Shown in pieces: positions 34,650 to 46,668 of a DNA stretch of 64,000 nt. Source of the stretch: Owenia fusiformis. Taxonomy: Eukaryota > Annelida > Polychaeta > Sabellida > Oweniidae. The translations under genes and the position numbers were made by a program. The DNA lies in the NCBI GenBank assembly GCA_903813345.2, contig CAIIXF020000003.1, positions 18,616,931 to 18,680,930 of the forward strand, read 5' to 3'. Below the pieces are notes generated by a model. The model had not been told where the DNA came from. It ran no database searches and was given only the letters and a program-made list of their open reading frames with translations. Positions within the stretch are counted from its first letter, which is position 1, and each line of letters opens with the position of its first letter.

Positions 34650-35733
34650 GATTTAAGTCCAGATGATTTTTGTACTAGTACATTGATATAATTTGAAAAC
34701 GCGAATAATTACAGATCCCTGGTAGGTTTGTGTGGTTGACAGGAGTCACCAGATTTGATCAATCAGATAAAAGTTTCCACATGAGACCATATGAGAGCTT
34801 GTCAAGTCTTGATTAGCTTTGATAACCTAAAACAGATAAAACACCATACATGTCGTGAGCAAAATAGAGCCTCCAGGTGCGCTCCTTAGTGATTTTTAGA
34901 TTACCTCTTCTGTACTAAGGCTCCAATACACCGTTGGAAAGCTGAGAGTGTCAGCTTTAAGAATACAATCTAGATTCGAATTTTCGAATGCAAATGAATG
35001 CAAAATTAGATATTAACCCTTTCATCACCAAGGGGTAAAATTAAGAAATCAATCATGATTTTTTTCAATCAAAATATGTTTTGACAATCGGTTTCTATTT
35101 TCAATCTAAATGTCCATAACAACAAATTTTGTGGTCTCCTTGCTGGTCAAAGCTATTCTTGAGGTTTTCTGCCGCTGACTGGCCATTTTGATAAAAAATT
35201 GATCAAAATGCCATGTTTTCATATTAGCATTTTAATGGGACTGTATCAACGCCCTCTTTGCTATGTTTAATACCATTGTGAACAGCAATGACAATATGAT
35301 GACAATATACCCCAAATAGAAAGTCGAATTACAATTCTGATTTCCTATTTCGGTTTATCGTTTTTTTACCCTTTACGTTGAATTTGGAATCATTTTTGCG
35401 GACATAATTTTAGAACTGATTTTTAAATTGAGGATGAGAGAAACTAAATCATGAATGAGACACTTTAAAGTCCTAGATGTTTTAGCTCCACAGTGAAGAA
35501 ACTACTGGGCATTAACATGCAAACTGTCACCATCTGCCGTTTGTAACAGACGCCGAATTCTAAACGCCGCCGTAACTAAAAAAGCTGGAGACCACAATAA
35601 TGTGTCACAACTTAAGTGTAAGCTTGTGGTGATGAAATCAAAATCAAGAATACAGGTACATGTAAATGTATGACCAATAAATGTATACACAGGTCTTAAT
35701 TTACACAGTTGATACCCTTAATAGTACTAAGCG
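34650..35733. other. No gene recognised
   Basis: AT-rich, without supportable exons or long repeats. It could hold the 3' UTR of the minus-strand candidate gene at 35734-36009, but no AATAAA close to its stop was identified. Confidence 0.35.
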
Positions 35734-36009
35734 TTAACTAATTCTCGAAATCGTTGTTCCCTCTTCAAAAGAGGAGACGCGAAAATCTTTCCTTATAAGG
35801 TCAAATATTTCCCATGATGCAGTTCGCGGAGGAACAAATTTATAGTTCCTTGTTTCCCTCATAGGTTTAACATGGGGATTTTCACACCAATTTTTCAAAC
35901 GATATATTCGTTCATATTCCCGTACGAGAGTACAGAAAAAATTATTAGAAACGATTGATCTCTTATTAATCTTAATATAACAGCTAGTTTTTTCATTGTA
36001 TTGATTCAT
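35734..36009 (-). CDS. Candidate short protein of unknown function
   Basis: A 91-codon frame from ATG at 36009 to TAA at 35734. The protein is basic with no signal peptide or membrane segment; it contains RLKNWCENPHVKPMRETRNY followed by KFVPPRTASWEIFDLIRKDF. The upstream sequence looks like a TATA-less housekeeping promoter (see 36040-36100). I do not recognise the family. It could instead be the first exon of a longer gene. Confidence 0.4.
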   Translation of the reverse strand: MNQYNEKTSCYIKINKRSIVSNNFFCTLVREYERIYRLKNWCENPHVKPMRETRNYKFVPPRTASWEIFDLIRKDFRVSSFEEGTTISRIS

Positions 36010-36039
36010 AGCGTGGTGAAAACGACGATGGAAAAGTGA

Positions 36040-36100
36040 GAAAATGTTCCGGAAGAGAAGGTCACGTGATCAGTTGACTAGTCGCCATATTGGAAAAAAC
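36040..36100 (-). promoter_or_regulatory. Candidate TATA-less promoter with ETS, E-box and YY1-like sites
   Basis: Within 50 bp are TTCCGGAAG (36047-36055, ETS core), GTCACGTGAT (36061-36070, CACGTG E-box) and CGCCATATTGG (36083-36093, YY1-like). Such a cluster is typical of TATA-less animal housekeeping promoters. It lies 30-80 bp upstream of the ATG at 36009. It could also drive transcription to the right, where no gene was recognised. Confidence 0.4.
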
Positions 36101-37139
36101 AATTCCATTCGACTTTCAATACTTTCATGCCAATCTTACCGCACTACAAACTGCAACATCAATGCGACAACTGAATAAAAGTGTTCATCTTCAAATTACA
36201 TTATAGAGTTACGTTGAAAACCCACAAACAACTGAGCAGTAGACCAAAGAAGACGCGTCGCTATTATCTAGGTCAATCTGTTCAGTGGTCCGAAAGCAAA
36301 TCTATAGTACTCATTTCCGAATTTTGTTGTTCATTGTACAATCTTTTATTGATTAAACTCGGTATACTGACTATTAAAGCAATGACAAAGAAGAATACTT
36401 CCGATGGTGTCATTGTTTTATTTAGCGTGCGGGTGTAAAAACAAAATTGCGTAATTAGTTTGATTTAGAACTTTCGGGTCACGCAAATAGCTACGCGAAA
36501 TGCATAGTGGGAAAATATTGACCAATCAAATTTTATCCTTTTTGAGTGCTTTTTCAGAACATATTTGCGAACGTTCTGATTCAAACAGCGAACCGCGAAA
36601 GGGAGAATTATAGTGTGTTTGCAAGCCTTGGTCTTGGACAAAAAATATAAATAAAAAATATATACAAGTTTCTAATTGAAATGGACATACAGTGTGATCT
36701 TGTAGTCTATTGGGTTCAGAACGTTGACCACAAAGCAAAAAATCTGAAGTTATAAGATCCTTATTCGTTATTGCATTAATATTGCAACTAAATTTTAGAA
36801 CAGGATTATTATTCGTACTATTTATTTGCTACAATTATCTATAGATACAATTTTAAGGGTATTTATTTCCAATCTCATTTATTCTATTCAAATTCCTTTT
36901 AAACAATAGTTAATGGCCCTTAATTGGCTTCTAATGAGATTGACTGCTCAGCTTCTATTGACTGATGATATCTCATCAGAACCCTCAGGCTATAACAAAA
37001 TAATATGATTTTGGGCAGGGATTTCAGCCTCACATTCCAAAATATGAAAGATTCATAGAAACATTCGGAATCTAAGGTGTTTGATTGTTAACTGCATTAA
37101 CTACACTAAATAACATCAGCCTAAGCTTAATAAACTCAC
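36101..37139. other. No gene recognised
   Basis: The second half of the C-type lectin fold, which should follow the exon at 37140-37333 on the minus strand, was searched for here and not found. Confidence 0.35.
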
Positions 37140-37731
37140 CTTCATATTCGGCATCATCTCAAGCATGTTCCGCATGAAGTCACTTTCTTCTTGAGACTCC
37201 ACAACTGCAAGGTAGCCCCCTACCTTTTTGCAATAAGACCTTGCTCTCGTATACGGAATTTCTTTAGCATATACGAAGTTATAGCAAGACTTAAATGTTG
37301 GATGATACCAGAATTCTACTGGGCATATTTGTGCTAAAATAAAAAATGTTTGTCAAATATGCAAACATTTATTAATAGAAAATAAAGTTACGAATATATT
37401 TTTAATAGTATATTTCGTTATTTATACATACCAGGTATGCTAGTATCTCCTAGACGATTCACGATTGATTTTTGTTACACATCAAAGCGTCTGTTATCTG
37501 GCCTTTTAAAGGCTGCTCTCATTAGTGAATCAGTACCAACCATATACCCAGTTCCCATTTTTATCATTTTCTTAGACCAACTTATCCAAAATGGACCATA
37601 TTTATCACACGATAGTACCTTTCTAGTAAGTTTAACATTATCTGGAAGTTCAGGTCTATGCATATCGTTCGTGCCATTTAATTTAAGAATGATGACCACT
37701 TTATCAGTATGATTCCCTCCCTTAGGTTTAC
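37140..37731 (-). pseudogene. Methyltransf_FA-domain exon plus C-type lectin exon, probably damaged
   Basis: Exon A, 37432-37731 (300 nt, phase 1 at both ends), encodes a Methyltransf_FA (farnesoic acid O-methyltransferase-like) domain with DKVVIILKLNG, VLSCDKYGPFWISWSKK and MGTGYMVGTDSLM. Despite the name this domain usually occurs in secreted recognition proteins. An in-frame TAA at 37475-37477 interrupts it after RRFDV, yet the frame resumes (SIVNRLGDTSIP) to a good donor. Exon B, 37140-37333 (194 nt, phase 1 in, phase 0 out), encodes the N-terminal half of a C-type lectin domain (CPVEFWYHPTFKSCYNF, then GGYLAVVESQEESDFM). Phases agree across the junction. The lectin C-terminal half and any signal peptide were not found. 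Either a pseudogene or a gene with one nonsense allele. Confidence 0.6.
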
Positions 37732-38030
37732 CTGTGAGTAGTAGTACCAGAATTCTACAGGGCATGTTTTTGCTAAACGAAATTACATATAGACTAAACT
37801 ATCGCCAAATACACAAGCATTTATTAATAGAAAATAAAGGTACATGTATGAACATATTTTCGACAGTATCTTTGAATCTCCCAGACGATTCATGATTGAT
37901 ATTTGTTTCACATCAAAGCGTCTGTTATCCGGCTTTTTAAAGGATGCTCTCATTTATAAGTGTATCAGTACCAACTATATACCCAGTTCCCATTTTTATT
38001 ATTTTCTTAGACCATGCTTGGACTTAGATT
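37732..38030 (-). pseudogene. Duplicated remnants of the lectin and Methyltransf_FA exons
   Basis: 37750-37790 repeats the start of the lectin exon (CPVEFWYYYSQ after a TTTAG acceptor-like end) but is truncated. 37855-38030 repeats exon A: SKKIIKMGTGYIVGTDTL, then a small insertion shifts the frame, after which FDVKQISIMNRLGD follows in another frame. In this copy the codon corresponding to the TAA of exon A is AAA (Lys). The order points to a tandem duplication of an exon pair followed by decay. Confidence 0.6.
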
Positions 38031-38246
38031 ACCCAACTCTCATTTCGAACACCTTGAAATATAAACGTAACAACAACATAAATGCAAATGCTTGTGTAGC
38101 TTATTGTTTCTAACTGCAATGACATTATCAATTATTATAGGTTCTCCTATAATACGTACACCATTATCCTGAATGGTTGGTTCTTCACTAAATTCATTAC
38201 ATTTTGTGAGGTACAATATGTTTCAAAACTTTAAATAATTGTATGA

Positions 38247-39431
38247 CAGAACCATTGTCAGACCTTGTGACATATAATTCATAGAAATGTTTAAATTTAT
38301 AATATTATTCCATGATGGTGAAATTCCCTGCAATCTGATTGGTGCACTTGGCTTAAATATATCCTGTATTTCTGATTGGTGCACGTGGCTTAAATATATC
38401 CTGTATTTACACGCACATTCCACTAAGCGTTGGATACAGAGTGAAAAAGACGTCAGCGTTGGGATATGGTCTAGTATCCCAACGCCCCAGATTTCCATCC
38501 AGGATATGACTATTACTGAAAAATCAATGGTGATCAGTTTACACCAACGCATGCTAATATTTGCATTTTGCTAGAAATATCTGATTTGAATATCAGGAAA
38601 TGATACGGTGATCATAACAATTTATAATATTAGGATAAAAAACACACATCTGTGAATATAAAAAGATCAATATGAAGCATGCACAAATCAAACGTCTCGT
38701 ATAATACAATAAAAAGCAAACAAGGCCATAAAGATTTTGAAGGAATATCGATGTAAGTAAAATATCTCTGAGGTGAGAAGGTTGCTGTTTCTCCGGTCCC
38801 AAGCAAAGGGACTTGATTTAGGCGAATAAAAACGTTATTCAATGATTTCTCGTGAAATACAGAAAATATTCTTCCCTTGAACGTCTATATTTCACTCTGC
38901 TAGTGCATCGTGAAATACAACCTTCTCGGGAAGAATATTTTCTGTATTTCACAGATATTTTTAATATTAATATCAAACTACATCTCTGATTTATCAAATT
39001 TATTCTTTGATGTTAAAGTATTGAGATGTACATGTAGACGATATATGGTGTTGAGATATAAATGATTTTAGTTTAATTTGAAATGTAAATGTAATACGAC
39101 TTTTATGTTGACAGTTAGCTGCGCATTGCTAAAAACGTGTATGTTCTTAGAATAAATATACAACTGTCTCCCTATGACCAAAGCTAAAATGAGGTATATT
39201 GCGCTCCGATGTGTTTCGATCCATCCCTTGTCATGTATGTTATTAATCAGTTTAATTTGATCAATTTTGTCCAACATGGTTGATTGATCACATATGATAC
39301 GAAAATATCAGAACCATTGTCAGACCTTGTGACATATAATTCATAGAAATGTTTAAATTTATAATATTATTCCATGATGGTGAAATTCCCTGCAATCTGA
39401 TTGGTGCACGTGGCTTAAATATATCCTGTAT
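38247..39431. repeat. 123-bp direct repeats about 1.06 kb apart
   Basis: 38247-38369 and 39309-39431 are nearly identical (CAGAACCATTGTCAGACCTT through ATATATCCTGTAT). The last 37 bp (CTGATTGGTGCACGTGGCTT onward) is tandemly duplicated at 38335-38408. Between the copies lie hairpins at 38456-38485 (GCGTTGGGATA/TATCCCAACGC) and 38852-38952. It may be a small element with terminal direct repeats or a duplicated repeat. Confidence 0.55.
38852..38952. other. Perfect 25-bp stem with a structured 51-nt loop
   Basis: 38852-38876 (GTGAAATACAGAAAATATTC onward) is the exact complement of 38928-38952. The loop contains TATTTCAC and GTGAAATA, which pair with each other and echo the stem ends. A small foldback MITE is the simplest reading. 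Confidence 0.6.
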
Positions 39432-40549
39432 GTATTATGGCTCAAAGCAATTGGATAAATATAGAATAAAAACATAGGAATAAAAGATTTAAAAATAGAT
39501 ACAGTATAGTCTGATCGAGAGTGACCCAAATCATCAAATGGTGGGGCTAGTATCACTAGCTTATTCATAAGATAATGTTCATCACAAAAAATAGGTGGAG
39601 TTTATCATGGTTCAAAAATTAATCTAAAAAAATTAAGATTAAAAATAAAATGTACACGCATATCAATAAATATAAGTGGCTGGTTGTTTCATTGCTTTTT
39701 CAGTTGATGAAGCAGTGTGGTTAAACGCATCTGACGTATCAGTTCCTGTTTCTGGTCTACATAACGTCTGAGATGAATTTATACTCCAAATAACAACGTG
39801 TATAATATAGCAGTTAATCTAAATTAGTACATGTTTAATACAAACATACATTGCTATATTTACAGATGTAACTTATTCAGAATAAAAGTTTAAATTTTTC
39901 AAAAACAAGGACGTAAGCCGAAACTACATTCATTTGAATCATGTAATATATAATCTGTGCAATATTCATTTAGATTACATCATCCCAGCTTTATGATTCA
40001 AAACAGATATTTTCTTACTCATATTTATTATCAAGCAATTTAAATGAATATGCTTTCATTTTTTGAATGGATAATTATCGAATTCCAGTTCAGAAAATCA
40101 TTTGTGAATCACTTAAATATTCCAATCCAAATGAATATAACAGAAAACATTGTGCCATCCAAATCAGCATATTTAACAGAAAAGTCGAATAGCAGTTCAT
40201 ATACATTCTGATACTCATAGTATCTTCAGGGCTGAGAAGAAATGAGATGTCATGGTTTATCATGATGGTTCATATACATAAACTGATAAACTTCAGTAAC
40301 AACTCCGTATGTACAAATATGGAGGGGTGTAAAGTCGGAGACATCAATAAACTTCAACCATCAAAAGTTGTCACAATGAGCTAAATTCTAAGTTTCGTGT
40401 CTCAAACTCTCCAAAGCGGTAGAAAAATAATTCCCGTTCACTTCAAGTTGCACAATAAATGAATCCAAAGCTTCATACCTGCAAATGGTGGATAAATTCC
40501 CCACGAAATCGAACGAATGTTTTCATGAATCGCCGCCATGTTTGTGATC
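39432..40549. other. No gene recognised
   Basis: AT-rich interval with no supportable exon or repeat, between the direct-repeat pair and the hairpin downstream of the P450. Confidence 0.35.
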
Positions 40550-40678
40550 CAAGGAGGATTGAGTCCTAGAATGCAACATCAGTTAACCTTTATTACTTGT
40601 GCAAGCTTTCAAAATGGCGGAACGGCATTTTGAAAGCTGGCACGTGTCATGTTGCATTCTGGGATCCAATCCTCCTTG
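40550..40678. mobile_element. 129-bp foldback hairpin downstream of the P450
   Basis: CAAGGAGGATTGAGTCCTAG and the following ATGCAACAT (40550-40579) pair with 40649-40678 with few mismatches. Inside, GCTTTCAAAATG pairs with CATTTTGAAAGC. It lies about 280 bp beyond the P450 stop codon. Confidence 0.6.
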
Positions 40679-40835
40679 CGGCGTAATCGGGCTCCAAAAT
40701 CACCTCAACATTTGAAGAGTGGGAATATCCACTTCAAATCTTTAAGTTCCTATTTGTCATTTTGGACACAAATTCCACAATATTTGGACTTACTAAGACG
40801 GATAAAATAGAGCACTGAATTCACTGAGGCAAGAA

Positions 40836-40841
40836 TTTATT
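40836..40841 (-). terminator. Polyadenylation signal AATAAA of the P450 gene
   Basis: The plus-strand TTTATT lies 118 nt beyond the stop codon on the coding strand; the first canonical signal noticed there. Confidence 0.5.
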
Positions 40842-40958
40842 ACATGACTGTGCGACACCATGTATTTTTCACAGCTATACTAATTCTTTATGTTCTCCAC
40901 TGTATATATCTCCCCTATCCGACAGCGCTTGAAACTACATGTTCACATGCATGTAAAG

Positions 40959-43900
40959 TTATTCAATGCCTATGAAACAAAGCTCCGATATTACTGGTGT
41001 ATCTACCCCACTGCCCAGTTCAACTTTCAGTGGAGCTTCCCTTCCTGGTGGTATCTCAATTCTGAACTTCTGCATGATGCCCACAAAGAACAAAAATAGT
41101 TCCATTCTTGCTAGAGGCTCACCGAGACACTGACGCTTGCCTAAAACATAAGAATCGTCATAATACATTTGATATGGATATCAACCATATCATTATAACA
41201 ACAACAACAACAACAACGGGAACAATGTGTAAATTCGCTCACCAATTGAAAATGACAACACGTGGTCATCTTTGATCATTTGCCCATCTTCCCCAATAAA
41301 TCTCAGAGGGTTGAACTTCTCGGGTTCCGTCCAGTGATCAGGATCATTCATGATGGCATAGATGTTGGGTATGACCAAAGTTCTAGGGGGCAGCAAGAAA
41401 CCCTGACAGAATATCCATATTTATAGTGAAACTTCATACGATTATGTTATATTTCTCAATGCCGCTGTTAGTCCCATATGCATTAAAAGTACATGGAAAC
41501 ATTATTCAACCAACAGTACTACTTGCAATGGGATCGTTCAACAGGTTTGTGGCTTGTAGTTTGCAAAGAGTACAACAATCAAAACTAGTGTTTACTATTC
41601 TCACCTTGAACTCAGTTGCATCATCTGATGTATGCCTTGTATATAACAGTTCCGCAACTGGTTGTTTTCGCATTACTTCTAAAATGGTTGCTTCTGTAAA
41701 TGGCATATTCTGTTTGTCTGTCATAGTTGGCAGTCTTCCATCTCCCAAAACGTCCTGTATTTCTGCTCTGACTTGCTCTTGTATCTCCTGGTAATTAGCC
41801 ATGTACAAGAAGAGCCATCTAATCAAATAAATGAATAACTCAAAAATAGAAAACGACATTTCTCATTAATAGGCCTCGTTTTTTAACTACCCGCGGTGCT
41901 AGTGAATCTCCCCTAGGTATCACGAAAAAGAGCAATAAGCCCCTGATGTGCAAATTACATGGTCACCAGTTTTTAACAAAGGCAGTTCATCCAAGCGCAG
42001 TTGCACCGCTAATTACGATGTGTCAATCTTCGGTTAATCGTGTGTGTCAACCCCGCCGGTGTGAAAGAAATGATGGGCCCCAGGGATTATGCCCCCCCCC
42101 CTTCTTAACGGCCCTAACTGGCCCTGATTGTGAAGATAATGAGGGAAAGAGGTCACCATATAAATCAATGGAGAGTTGAAACACAATTTGACAGAACCTC
42201 CTACCCTTTTACGCCGGTTTGTCGCTGATGCACCACAGGAACCCTTATACCCTTATCTCATATCACGCATTGCAAATAATTTCTCCCTCGCATCGTCTCA
42301 AATTCAACATGGAAGAGATTCTAAGAAAATGACGTCATCGACAAATGGACTCGTCAAAAGTATTTTTTTCGAGGATAGGCATTCTGGCATACGGGATGGT
42401 TGGAGATCTCGTTGCTTCAATACTTGATAGAACGAGATCTTGCTGCCACGTATGGCAATAGACCCTGCAGCTCTTAACCAATCAGATTTGAGTTTTTTAA
42501 TGAGGTGCATAATAATTTGCACTACGGGGCTTTTTGTCCTTTTTCTTGATACCTGGGGGAAATCTCATTACCTATTACGCAACGCACTACTATTTGAGTT
42601 ATCAAAGATTACATCTTTTACGAAAAATGGCGACCATTTTGAAATTCAGTCCTGTTTTCAGCAGAGCTCTTTTGTCCTTAGACATCAGCATGTAAGCCTA
42701 ACATTTGAACCAAATCCGTCAACTGGTATTTGAATTATTAAAAATTACGTTTTACATACATTGGCGGCCATTTTGAAATTCAGCTGCCAAAAATTGAACT
42801 AAATCCGTCCACTGGAAATGGCGGCCATTCTAAATTAAGCGGCCATATTAAAAAATCCCTTCCTGAGCATAGATCATATGCCCATAAAGTATGTCCATAA
42901 AATTTGATTCAAATCCGGCAACTGGTAAATGAATTCTCATCCGGATAAACGAACTGACGGACGAACGACCGGACTGCTTTTCTATATCACTACGAACTCC
43001 GTTTGGTCGAATACTTATTAATCATTACCTGATTATTGTAGTTGATGTGTCTGTGCCCGCAAAGAAAAGATCGACTACATTGTCAAGCAGTTGTTCCTCT
43101 GAAACAAAAACAGAAGTACGATACATATTCCATTTTTTATTCATTTCCTACATGGAATCCTCTAAATTTTTATTGTAGTTTCTTCCATTAGAAATTTATA
43201 TATAATATATGAGACATAACATTTCATCTCAAAGCAAGAAAATTATAGCAATTCAATTGACAATGAATTGAATATAACTTAGCATGTTAAGTTAAAGATA
43301 TGTTAAGATTACTTAAATTATTAATCGGAAAAGCATGTTCGACTTCTAAGGTGACCATAACAAATTGTCACTTAATTTCATGATTTATCAAGAATTGTTC
43401 ATATTTTAATATGCAAAGCTCTTAAAATCTCACGAAGACGAGAATGAGCAAAATTTTAAAGCTTTGTAGAAACTCTTCTTTTTAGTCATTGGTCAATTTC
43501 CCTGCATATTACCAATTTGTTTATATTTTTGTTTATTGAATATTTCTCATCTTACCGGTAAACCAATGTTCTTTTCCCTTTGATTTGTGCGTCTTCATTT
43601 CCTTTATAAACGCATCCATGTAGTCCCGGCTCTCGTCATCGCTGTAATGAGCAACGTGCTCTTTGTATTTTTTCAGAATAATATCTCTTTTAATCTCGCT
43701 CATCAGTGATTTCGCATACTCAATTCGGAATAGGTCACCGGGGATGATATTCTTTATCCATATCGGGAGAAGATAACCAAGAATTATATATCTCATAGAA
43801 GAATTCATGATTTGATCGCTACAGAAAAGAATGCGTTGGAAAGTCTTGTCATCGTAATCAAAACGGTGTCCAAAAATCAAAGAACAAATTATATTTGAAA

Positions 43901-44456
43901 CCATGTTGCATATCAACGTTTTGGAGTTGAATGGTTGTCCTCCCCTCTCGTTAAATGTCTCTACCACTTTCTGCAATTCTTCTTGTATAATGTCCTGAGC
44001 TTTGTTCTTACCAAGGCCGAAATCCCGTAATGTAGAGAGAGCAAATCGTCTTTGCTCCTTCCATTGTGCTCCATCAGTGCCAATTATACCAGGGGCAATG
44101 AACTTCACAGGTCCTGTTGGATTCACGAAAGTGAACTCATCTTTACTAAACGCCTCTTTCACATCTGCAAACTTGCGGAGAACGATAGCTTGTGTGGAAC
44201 CGATTTTGAAGCTTAAGATGTCCGTTTTATATTGCCTGGCAATTTCCAAAACACGCCTAGCTCCACTGTTATCTCCTTCTTTGGGCATGATCTTGTTAAG
44301 ATTTCCAATGATCGGCCAGGCAAATGGCCCAGGTGGAAGAATCCAGGGATCCTTTGGCTGAGTCAACCATCGTGCTAGAAGGAATATAGCTACACATACG
44401 AAAATCGGCGTAATATTATTGCTAATCACATAAAATAAAGCTCCAAAAACAGACAT
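40959..44456 (-). CDS. Cytochrome P450, CYP2-clan type, intact five-exon gene
   Basis: Exons in coding order: 43556-44456, 43029-43098, 41605-41818, 41243-41402, 40959-41140. Phases agree at each junction and the total is 1527 nt (508 residues plus stop), a normal P450 length. There is an N-terminal membrane anchor (ITPIFVCVAIFLLARW), then the proline-rich hinge PWILPPGPFAWPIIGNL, the C-helix WKEQRR, helix I AGTDTST (about residue 313), ExxR as EVMR (about 371) and the heme loop FSIGKRQCLGE with the Cys ligand near residue 453. Such enzymes are ER-bound monooxygenases fed by NADPH-P450 reductase; the substrate is unknown. CYP2-clan placement rests on the FSIGKRxCLGE/LPPGPxxWPIIGN style and is provisional. 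The second intron carries a dispersed repeat (42600-43015). Confidence 0.92.
42600..43015. repeat. Dispersed ATGGCGGCC/GTCCGTCC-type repeat inside a P450 intron
   Basis: Carries repeated GGCGGCCATTTTGAAATT motifs, GAACTGACGGACGAACGACC and TTTCTATATCACTACGAACT. In reverse complement this resembles 7690-7770 (AAGTTCGGAGGGATATAGGG and CCGTCCGTCCGTCAG). Non-coding; the family is unassigned. Confidence 0.5.
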
Positions 44457-45592
44457 TCTGATGTCAATGTTTCCTTTAACATTTATAATATTGTATTGAT
44501 TCGCAGCATTTGGTGTTGTTTCGTCAAGTGCCAGACGTCTGAATATACGATTACTGGTATGTCTCTTGACATCATTGGCTAGATTACAATTACGTCATTA
44601 AAGTTAATTATAAACTAGATTTTTATGTATTTTTGAATTGTGTTTTGGCCAAGTTGAAATTATACTATACAGGTATCTTCTTATTTAAAACTTTAATGGA
44701 CAAGGGGGCCAGGAGTTTTATTTTGTTTGATGAAGCCATTATAAAAACTGAGAGAATTACTAAAAGTGACACCCATCCCTCCCCCTTATATACATAAGTG
44801 TTACGTTCTTATCTTACTTGTTAACTGTGACGGCAGTTTTGCGGACGGGAGTCCTTTATTTGACACTAAATGTATTTTAGGACTGAACTTTGTCTGTGTC
44901 TTATCATTTGTAATTGACACTGTTTGATCGTCAACCTTTTTGTTAATACTGTGAAACGTTTTGATATGGTCTCCAATATGAGCAATGTGTATATAAATTG
45001 GGGTCCAAAATCAATAACTTTAATTCAATCGTCATGTGTCAGAATAACCACGTTGCATTAAATTCATGATGAAATATTCAAATAGCGAATGATTATATTC
45101 GTGGATGATGAACAGAGTACTTTGCATCATATTTACTGTTTCAGTGTCACAGAGGTTATCAGAAAGTTGTCAAATCAAACTGATTTACATAGTGACCCCA
45201 TCTACTTGACTCACTGTGGCTTGTCGAAATATGTGAATTCGTGTATATTATAGGTAATGGGGTCATTGCAAAAATATAGCAGCAAATCGAGATAAGTGAT
45301 TTCAGAATTTCTACAAATATCTTTGAATATATAAACATGAAAATAATAGGAAAGTTTAAGCTACTACATTCATGTTGTATCTCCTTTATATAAAGGGCAA
45401 TAAATATATACATACATACACATACAGAGAAGATATTTGAACAACATTTCGTAAACTAAATCGTATATGTATCAATACGATTCCAATATGTAACATTTGG
45501 ACTGAGTACGGTATCAAATGGATGCTATCCTAAATCATGCTTTTATCATAATATTTTTACAGAAGAACATTTGGACAAATTTCCTATATATA
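44457..45592. other. P450 upstream region, no gene recognised
   Basis: AT-rich. On the coding strand, TTATAAATG lies roughly 30 nt before the P450 ATG, too close to be a convincing TATA box. Nothing else identifiable. Confidence 0.35.
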
Positions 45593-46668
45593 CAGGGTGG
45601 TCCAAAAAATGGGACACTCGTATTTCAAAAATAAATATTGATTTTCATGATGAAAACATGTCATATTATATACCAGTGGATAGGGAATTTACTTATCTTT
45701 AATTTGGTATATCATAAGTTCAAATTTATTATAATGTCTGTCAACCAGCGTCCGTTATATAAATGACGTCATTTTCATTTCAAAACGGGTTTTCCAAAAC
45801 TTGCAAAAACAAATTTTATTGTCAACTTTATTTACATAAACAGATGTTCAATATGTCCACCATTTTGATCAATTGTACCCCTCAATTTTGGCCTAACTGG
45901 CCAATAGCATCATTGATATGGTGTTAAGACAATGAATTTCACTTCACATTAATTCAATTCTGTCCTCAAGAGACAGAATAGATGTAAAGGATTCATGGTA
46001 CACAAGTTCTGTTAGTTCTCCCAATACGTGGTAGTCGCAGACGTTGGGTGATCGTGTGATCTGGTCTGGGGGAGGCAGTGATTAGGGGGATGACTAGGCA
46101 CATTTTCCTTAAAACATTTGACACCCTTGTGAGATCTATTGCTTGGAGTCCCATCATGTTGGAAAATGTAATGATTCGAGAATGACCTCATATCGGGATG
46201 GTCTAAAAACAACATAATTGGATAATGCGATGTCAACGTCTGCGACTACCACGTATTGGGAAAACCTACAGAATTGGTTTACGATGAACCCCTTACTCAG
46301 TCCCTTATTAAGGATAGACTTGTTGAGAAGTGGAATTCATTGTCTCAACAGAATATCAATGATATTTTTGACCAGTTTAGGCCAAAATTGAGGGCTATAA
46401 TTGATCAAAATGATGGACATATCGAACGTCTGTTTGTGTAAATAAAGTTGATTTTTGCAAGTTTTGGAAAACCCGTTTTGAAACTAAAATGGCGTCATTT
46501 ATATAACGGATGCTGGTTAACAGACATTATAATAAATTTGAACTTATGATATACCAAATTAAAGATAAGTAAATTCCCTATCCACTGGTATATGATATGG
46601 TATGTTTTCATCAAGAAAATCAATATTTATTTCTGAAATATAAGTGTCCCATTTTTTGGACCACCCTG
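45593..46668. mobile_element. Palindromic Tc1/mariner-derived element (CAGGGTGGTCC ends)
   Basis: TA duplication at 45591-45592 and 46669-46670. The two halves are inverted copies along nearly their whole length: left 45593 to about 46048 (inner block AATACGTGGTAGTCGCAGAC) and right about 46232 to 46668. The unpaired ~190-bp centre encodes on the minus strand a transposase-like fragment with YIFQHDGTPSNRSHKG, resembling the second catalytic aspartate region of Tc1/mariner enzymes. The right arm encodes on the plus strand IFDQFRPKLRAIIDQNDGHI, the C-terminus; the left arm carries a degraded inverted copy of it. It appears to arise from inverted duplication of one 3' half-element; no active transposase remains. 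Confidence 0.75.
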
